This document shows positions 33,765 to 38,514 of a stretch of DNA of 38,514 nt, in pieces. Each line of letters opens with the position of its first letter. Positions within the stretch are counted from its first letter, which is position 1. Origin of the DNA: Bacteroidota bacterium (lineage in GTDB: Bacteria; Bacteroidota; Bacteroidia; B-17B0; Aurantibacillaceae); the NCBI GenBank assembly GCA_013297775.1, contig JAAFIL010000033.1, positions 1 to 38,514 on the forward strand, in the 5' to 3' direction. The translations under genes and the position numbers were made by a program. The notes under the pieces were generated by a model. It worked only from the letters and a program-made list of their open reading frames with translations, did no database searches and was not told where the DNA came from.

Positions 33765-35618
33765 TTAAAAATCAATTTTAAGTTTAATTTCAATAAAAGT
33801 TCCTTTGTTAAGTTGCGATTGTAAAACAAAACTTCCATTTAAGTTTTTAATTCTTTTTTGAATACTTTTTAAGCCTTGATGCGTGGTGGTTTCATCGCTA
33901 TTAAAACCAATTCCTTCATCTTCGAGGGTTAATGTGATGTGCTGGTCTGTTAAACTTAAATTGATGAATACGACTGGCGATTGCGAATGTTTTATGACAT
34001 TCTGAATGAGTTCTTGTGTCATTAAAAACAAGGTTTTGGTAACCAATTTATTAACTACATTATAGTCTTCTTTTTGTTGAAAGAAATGTACTTTGAAATC
34101 GGGACTATTTAAAAGCTGAATGTAGTCGTTAATTAAATTTGGTAAATTATAATTCGCACTATCTAAAGGCATTAAGTCGTGTGCAATTTTTCTGACTTTG
34201 TTTTGTAAACTCTCTATGGCAGCCACCAATTGTTGTTCGTTTTTTGTGGCTAAAAACGTTGGGATGTTAAGTTTTAAACCTGTGATATTACTGGCTAAAT
34301 CGTCGTGCAATTCGTTCGATATTCGTTCGCGTTCTTTCTCTTCGCTAATAATGGCCACTTCAAATAAGTTTTGTTGATTGGCTTTATTTATTTTTTGAAT
34401 ATTAAGTTTGTTATACGAGATGATTATAATTAATACCAAAGCAATTGACGCAACTATAATTATTAAAATAAGAATCAAGTTATTTTTTTTAATCAGATTG
34501 TTTTCTTGTTTTTGAATCTTAATTTCGTTCTGCGCTAATTCTTTATTCTTTTTTTCGTATTCATATTTTAAAAGTAACGCTGCGGTGATGCTTGAAACTT
34601 CTTCGTTGGCATAGCTTTTATAAGTTTCTAAAGCTAAGTTAGTGTAGTAATATGCACTGTCTAATTTATTGAGGCCTTTGTAACACGTTGCTAAGTTTTT
34701 GAAAATGGCAAACGTTGTATTTTTATTGGTAAGCTGTTTGGCTTTTAAACCATGATAGAGCCCTTTTGAATAGTTACCCAATTCTGAATAGGCACTGGAC
34801 AATGCAATTTGATTGATTAAAACATAAGGCATTTGTTTTAAGTTTTCGCTAATTTGCAAAGAGGTTGAGTACTGTTGTATGGCCAAAGGGTAGTTTTTAG
34901 TGGCCGAATTGTAATCGCCTGAGGCGTATAAATATAAAATAGTACCTAAGCTACTTTGGCGTTTATCTAATAAATTTTTGGTTTTATTTAAGTAAAATTG
35001 GGCTTGGGGTAAAGAGTCGAGTTTGATGCAAGATATAGCCACAATGGCGCATACACCCGATGTGTAAAGGGTATCGTTAGTAGCCAATAAGCCAGCTAAG
35101 GCTTCTTTGCTGTATTGATACGAAAGTTTAAAATTGCCAGTAGTAAAAAACATATTGGCTAAATTATTTTTTATTTGCGATGCCACTTTTACATTTCCAT
35201 CTTTCTCTAAAATGATGATTGATTTTTTAAAGTATTCAATGCTGCGGATAAAATCGTTTTGCGTGGCATAAATTGAAGCTTTAATGTTGTAAAATTTAGC
35301 AAGCAAAGGATTGAGGGTGTCGTTTTTATATTGACCAATGGCATAACTGGCGTAATAGCCAGCACTATCTAAGTTTCCAATCAAAAAATAAAATTTTGAA
35401 ATTTGGATGAGATAAGTGTCTTCTAAGGGTTTTGTTTTAGCCAGTTTAAATGCGGCTGTAATAGCGTTGGTATAGCTACGCTGACTTTTAATGTTTTGAA
35501 GAGCTTCGCTGAAATAATTGGTAATCCGCAACGAGTCGTTGCTTCGACTTTGGAGCGTATTTAATAAAATAAGCGAAACCCATAAAAGTTTAAAGTTTAT
35601 TAAACTTGAACGTTTCAT
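33765..35618 (-). CDS. TPR-type sensor histidine kinase (HisKA_3)
   Basis: 617 aa. A signal peptide (about 1-26) is followed by a periplasmic TPR region (about 35-350, with repeats such as SIEYFKKSIIILEKDGNVKVASQIKNNLANMFFTTGNF and LDSAYYYTNLALETYKSY), a short coiled coil, one membrane helix (about 378-400: LILILIIIVASIALVLIIII), and the transmitter. The phospho-acceptor is H438 in ERERISNELHDDLASNITG, and the ATP-binding domain carries ELIQNVIKHSQ and LEDEGIGFNSDE. This is the common Bacteroidota layout. The signal is unknown; TPRs suggest a protein partner or peptide. Its start is 12 bp after the dxs stop. Confidence 0.92.
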   Translation of the reverse strand: MKRSSLINFKLLWVSLILLNTLQSRSNDSLRITNYFSEALQNIKSQRSYTNAITAAFKLAKTKPLEDTYLIQISKFYFLIGNLDSAGYYASYAIGQYKNDTLNPLLAKFYNIKASIYATQNDFIRSIEYFKKSIIILEKDGNVKVASQIKNNLANMFFTTGNFKLSYQYSKEALAGLLATNDTLYTSGVCAIVAISCIKLDSLPQAQFYLNKTKNLLDKRQSSLGTILYLYASGDYNSATKNYPLAIQQYSTSLQISENLKQMPYVLINQIALSSAYSELGNYSKGLYHGLKAKQLTNKNTTFAIFKNLATCYKGLNKLDSAYYYTNLALETYKSYANEEVSSITAALLLKYEYEKKNKELAQNEIKIQKQENNLIKKNNLILILIIIVASIALVLIIIISYNKLNIQKINKANQQNLFEVAIISEEKERERISNELHDDLASNITGLKLNIPTFLATKNEQQLVAAIESLQNKVRKIAHDLMPLDSANYNLPNLINDYIQLLNSPDFKVHFFQQKEDYNVVNKLVTKTLFLMTQELIQNVIKHSQSPVVFINLSLTDQHITLTLEDEGIGFNSDETTTHQGLKSIQKRIKNLNGSFVLQSQLNKGTFIEIKLKIDF

Positions 35619-35630
35619 TTATTAATAAAT

Positions 35631-37592
35631 TTAGTTAGCCAATTTAGTGAGCGGTTTGCTTTTAGAATCTTTTAAAATAGTTAGAGCCGCTTCAACAATT
35701 TGTTGCGGCGAAAACCCGCACTCTTCGTACAATTCGGCTTGTTCGCCGTGTTCAATCCATTTATCAGGAATGCCTAAACGAACCACTTTAGCAGCGTATT
35801 CGTGGTCGGCCATAAATTCTAATACGGCACTTCCCATTCCGCCTTGAATACAACCGTCTTCGACAGTAATGACAGCACTATAGGTTGAAAAAACTTCTTG
35901 TAACAAGGTTTCGTCAATTGGTTTTACAAAACGCATGTCGTAATGTGCAGGTTCAACACCTTGTTCTTGCAAGGTTTCGATTGCTTTTGTAACCATATTG
36001 CCTGGATGCCCCAACGATAAAATAGCCAAGGTTTTACCAGATTTGATACGACGGCCTTTTCCAATTTCGAGTAATTTGAAAGGGGTTTTCCAATCTACCA
36101 TCACGCCATTGCCCCGTGGGTAACGGATGCTAAAAGGATGTGTATTGCTCTCGTGTTGTGCAGTGTACATTAAGTTGCGCAATTCTTCTTCGTTCATGGG
36201 TGCACTTACTACCATGTTAGGAATGCAACGGAAATATGCAATGTCGAATGCGCCATGATGTGTTGGCCCGTCGGCACCTGCAAGGCCACCGCGGTCTAAA
36301 CAAAATACAACTTTCAATTTTTGTAGAGCCACATCGTGCACCACTTGGTCGTAGGCGCGTTGCATAAACGAAGAGTAAATGTTACAAAACGGCACTAAAC
36401 CTTGTGTGGCTAAACCAGCACTAAAAGTTACAGCATGTTGTTCGGCAATACCCACATCAAATGCGCGGGTAGGCATGGCTTTCATCATAATGTTGAGCGA
36501 ACACCCTGTTGGCATAGCTGGGGTAATGCCCATAATTTTAGGATTACTTTCTGCTAATTCTACTATGGTGTGTCCAAACACATCTTGGTATTTAGGCGGC
36601 TGCGGGCTTTTAGGACTTACTTTAATAATTTCGCCAGTATCTTTATTAAATAAGCCGGGCGCGTGCCAAATGGTTTCGTTACCTTCTTCACTAAATTTAA
36701 AACCTTTCCCTTTTTTGGTTAAGATGTGTAATAATTTAGGACCTGGTATATCTTTTAAATCGCTGAGTATTTTGGTTAACCGCACCACATCGTGCCCATC
36801 AACAGGCCCAAAATACCTAAACTTTAAAGATTCAAATAAATTACTTTGTTTTAATAAACTGGTTTTTACTGCATTTTCAACTTTACTTGCAATTTCTTGT
36901 GCATTAGGGCCAAATTTGCTTATTTTACCTAGCAATTCCCACACCTTATCTTTCGCTTTATTGTAAGTATGCGAGGTAGTAATGTCGGTTAAATATTCTT
37001 TTAAAGCGCCCACATTAGGGTCAATGCTCATACAGTTATCGTTTAGTACTACCAAAAGATTGGCGTTTTCTACCCCAGCGTGGTTAAGTCCTTCAAAGGC
37101 TAAACCCGCAGTCATAGCCCCGTCGCCAATAACGGCAATGTGTTGCTTGGTGTGCAAACCTTGGTACTTACTGGCAACAGCCATACCTAAAGCCCCACTA
37201 ATAGACGTTGAAGAGTGCCCAACGCCAAATGTATCGTATTCGCTTTCGCTGCGTTTCGGAAAACCACTAATACCTTTGTAAATGCGGTTGGTATGAAACA
37301 CCTCGCGGCGACCCGTTAAAATTTTGTGACCGTAAGCTTGATGACCTACATCCCAAACCAATTGATCGTAAGGCGTATTAAAAATGTAATGCAAAGCCAC
37401 GGTTAACTCCACCACACCTAAGGAAGCCCCAAAATGCCCGCCCTTAACCGATACAAGGTCAATGATGTATTGACGCAATTCGTTAGATAATTGTTCTAAC
37501 TGATCTTCTTTTAATAATTTTAAATCAGCAGGGGAGTTGATTTTAGCTAATAATTCACCGGGAATAAAACCGGCTCCTTTTACAATTTCCAT
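35631..37592 (-). CDS. dxs: 1-deoxy-D-xylulose-5-phosphate synthase
   Basis: 653 aa thiamine-diphosphate enzyme that condenses pyruvate and glyceraldehyde-3-phosphate to DXP, the first step of the MEP isoprenoid pathway. Cofactor motif GDGAMTAG at 156-163 with NDN at 184-186. DVGHQAYGHKILTGRR and FGVGHSSTSISGALG are in the N-terminal domain, and GIAEQHAVTFSAGLA (catalytic Glu), CLDRGGLAGADGPTHHG and IRYPRGNG follow in the pyrimidine-binding domain. It ends with a transketolase C-terminal domain (VEDGCIQGGMGSAVLEFM). All family residues look intact. It is first in an operon with a sensor kinase and a response regulator; isoprenoids feed the menaquinone side chain and carotenoids. Confidence 0.96.
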   Translation of the reverse strand: MEIVKGAGFIPGELLAKINSPADLKLLKEDQLEQLSNELRQYIIDLVSVKGGHFGASLGVVELTVALHYIFNTPYDQLVWDVGHQAYGHKILTGRREVFHTNRIYKGISGFPKRSESEYDTFGVGHSSTSISGALGMAVASKYQGLHTKQHIAVIGDGAMTAGLAFEGLNHAGVENANLLVVLNDNCMSIDPNVGALKEYLTDITTSHTYNKAKDKVWELLGKISKFGPNAQEIASKVENAVKTSLLKQSNLFESLKFRYFGPVDGHDVVRLTKILSDLKDIPGPKLLHILTKKGKGFKFSEEGNETIWHAPGLFNKDTGEIIKVSPKSPQPPKYQDVFGHTIVELAESNPKIMGITPAMPTGCSLNIMMKAMPTRAFDVGIAEQHAVTFSAGLATQGLVPFCNIYSSFMQRAYDQVVHDVALQKLKVVFCLDRGGLAGADGPTHHGAFDIAYFRCIPNMVVSAPMNEEELRNLMYTAQHESNTHPFSIRYPRGNGVMVDWKTPFKLLEIGKGRRIKSGKTLAILSLGHPGNMVTKAIETLQEQGVEPAHYDMRFVKPIDETLLQEVFSTYSAVITVEDGCIQGGMGSAVLEFMADHEYAAKVVRLGIPDKWIEHGEQAELYEECGFSPQQIVEAALTILKDSKSKPLTKLAN

Positions 37593-37598
37593 GATTTA

Positions 37599-37606
37599 CA
37601 AATATA
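37599..37606 (-). promoter_or_regulatory. Putative -7 box for dxs
   Basis: The minus strand reads TATATTTG, matching TAnnTTTG, ending 6 nt before the dxs ATG; this predicts a leaderless or near-leaderless transcript. No TTG is visible at the usual -33 distance. Confidence 0.4.
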
Positions 37607-37811
37607 CAAATTAATATAAATTCTGCTTTCCGTATTTAAGACCTACACTTTGTTAATTAGTGTAAACAGGCAAAATGGAGTTTTGTTTAACCCCTATTTC
37701 AAGAAGGAGGCCGTGCAATAAAAGCAATAAAGTATTTCCGAATGTTTGATTTCGATACCTTAATAACATACTAACTTAGTGATTTAGGTTTAATCTTATC
37801 CTCTTATTTTT

Positions 37812-38118
37812 GGGCGTGTCCCCTTTTGTTTATTTAAAGGGATAGGTTGAGCCAATAGTTTATGACCTCGTTAAATGATCACACTTAACATTGATGTCGG
37901 GGTCGGGCTATCGGCTTTAGCCAATGCGGCTTTAGCGGCTTTTGTTGCGGTCTGCGCTGAGCCTGCAAAAGTCGCTGCGGTGGCTTCTCGGCTTACACAC
38001 AGGCTGGCTCAAAAGTCCACTGGACTTTTGCCCCCCCTCGCTCGCACAAAAGCACGCCAAACCCTGCATTGGGCTGCCGCCAAATTTATATTGAGCGAAG
38101 TCGAAATATCCCTCACGT
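37812..38118 (+). repeat. SE1 structured dispersed element, copy D (longest)
   Basis: Opens TGGGCGTGTCCCC and closes ATCCCTCACGT; the closing stem GCGTG/CACGT keeps pairing through a G-U. GTCGGGGTCGGGCT lies inside. The loop carries the same CTGCGCTGAGCCTGC..AAGTCGCTGCGGTGG block as copy C plus an extra ~45 bp with its own perfect palindrome, CAAAAGTCCACTGGACTTTTG split as 10+1+10. Confidence 0.8.
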
Positions 38119-38157
38119 AAAAAGTGTTCATTCAGAAGATTGGATTAAACCGAGATC

Positions 38158-38304
38158 ATGCAATAGGAATCTTAGTGAGAAGCGAAAGCCCAATAAAACA
38201 GGTACTTTTTCGACTGAGGCATAGTGCCTCTATGGTGAAGAAGAAAAAGTGGCGAAGTGCCCTGTTTTGAAGGGATTTCGGCTCGTAATAGATTTCTATT
38301 GCAT
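38158..38304. repeat. IR147 inverted-repeat element
   Basis: 147 bp. Ends ATGCAATAGGAATCT and AGATTTCTATTGCAT are complementary with one mismatch. Inside, AAAACAGG pairs with CCTGTTTT, ACTTTTTC with GAAAAAGT, and the tip has GAGGCA-TAG-TGCCTC. The nested stems make one long interrupted hairpin. Single copy in this window; no coding content. Confidence 0.75.
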
Positions 38305-38332
38305 AATTCCATCTAACTCATTTTTTAAGCGG

Positions 38333-38496
38333 TTCTTAATTTCTCTTTTCCCCTCGTCCTTGTTTGAGCGTTAGCGGAAACGAGGATGTGCTAAACGGGC
38401 GTTTGTAACGCCCACACCATCACTGTATCTGCGTTACAAACGCAGCTCTCAAACGTCCTCGTTACGCTTCGCTAAACAAGGACGAGATAAGGGTTC
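38333..38496. repeat. SE134 structured element, copy 2
   Basis: The core at 38353-38486 is 134 bp with stronger pairing than copy 1: CTCGTCCTTGTTTgAGCG with CGCTaAACAAGGACGAG, hairpin GGGCGTT-TGT-AACGCCC, and hairpin CTGCGTT-ACA-AACGCAG. It is in the same orientation as copy 1, on the far side of the dxs/kinase/regulator operon. Confidence 0.8.
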
Positions 38497-38514
38497 AAGT
38501 ATTTTTACAGAGTT

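Noticed and set aside
36379-37281. Long plus-strand frames (195 and 99 aa) opposite dxs
   Set aside because: These are mirror frames of the highly conserved dxs gene.

Overview
The window is from a low-GC member of the Bacteroidota, probably a free-living or sludge-type Flavobacteriales/Sphingobacteriales relative. This rests on four cargo proteins with type IX secretion (T9SS) C-terminal sorting domains, the T9SS protein PorQ, a Bacteroidota-style atpB-E-F-H-A-G operon without atpD/atpC, TAnnTTTG-type promoter boxes with no obvious Shine-Dalgarno sequences, and menaquinone synthesis by the futalosine route (mqnC). I saw no tRNA, rRNA, CRISPR array, prophage or transposase gene.

Layout. 1-7.9 kb: 3' part of mqnC, a DUF4349 lipoprotein, a repeat-filled gap, a secreted M43 metalloprotease, an NlpC/P60 lipoprotein, an OmpH/Skp-like chaperone with a MazG-like pyrophosphohydrolase, and porQ. 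8.0-13.6 kb: a T9SS cargo protein with an apparently nested domain, then a plug-only TonB-receptor-like protein divergent from an overlapping three-gene unit (ECF sigma factor, membrane-anchored TPR protein, Crp/Fnr regulator). 13.7-19.2 kb: a cyanophycin island with isoaspartyl peptidase, cyanophycinase and cyanophycin synthetase, interrupted by a VOC-fold lipoprotein. Together these could make the Asp/Arg storage polymer and return it to free amino acids. 19.2-23.7 kb: a tandem array, a doubtful small ORF, an S74-chaperone/T9SS protein and another T9SS cargo protein. 24-29.1 kb: the ATP synthase operon on the minus strand. 29.1-33.1 kb: a 1.5-kb repeat cluster and two surface lipoproteins. 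33.1-37.6 kb: a minus-strand dxs / sensor kinase / response regulator operon. 37.6-38.5 kb: a gene-free stretch packed with repeats.

The least ordinary content is between the genes. At least five families of long inverted-repeat elements and two related tandem arrays fill the gaps. The most striking (here SE1) has four full copies and one remnant, 213-305 bp each, with a closing stem, a CCCC/GGGG pairing and a long hairpin. The copies differ by compensatory changes on both sides of several stems, which argues for selection on base pairing. A 162-bp near-perfect hairpin element is present twice with only about six differences. A 134-bp structured element occurs in the same orientation on both sides of the dxs/kinase/regulator operon. 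No family carries a protein that would explain its spread, so each would have to be moved in trans or act as a structured RNA or DNA site.
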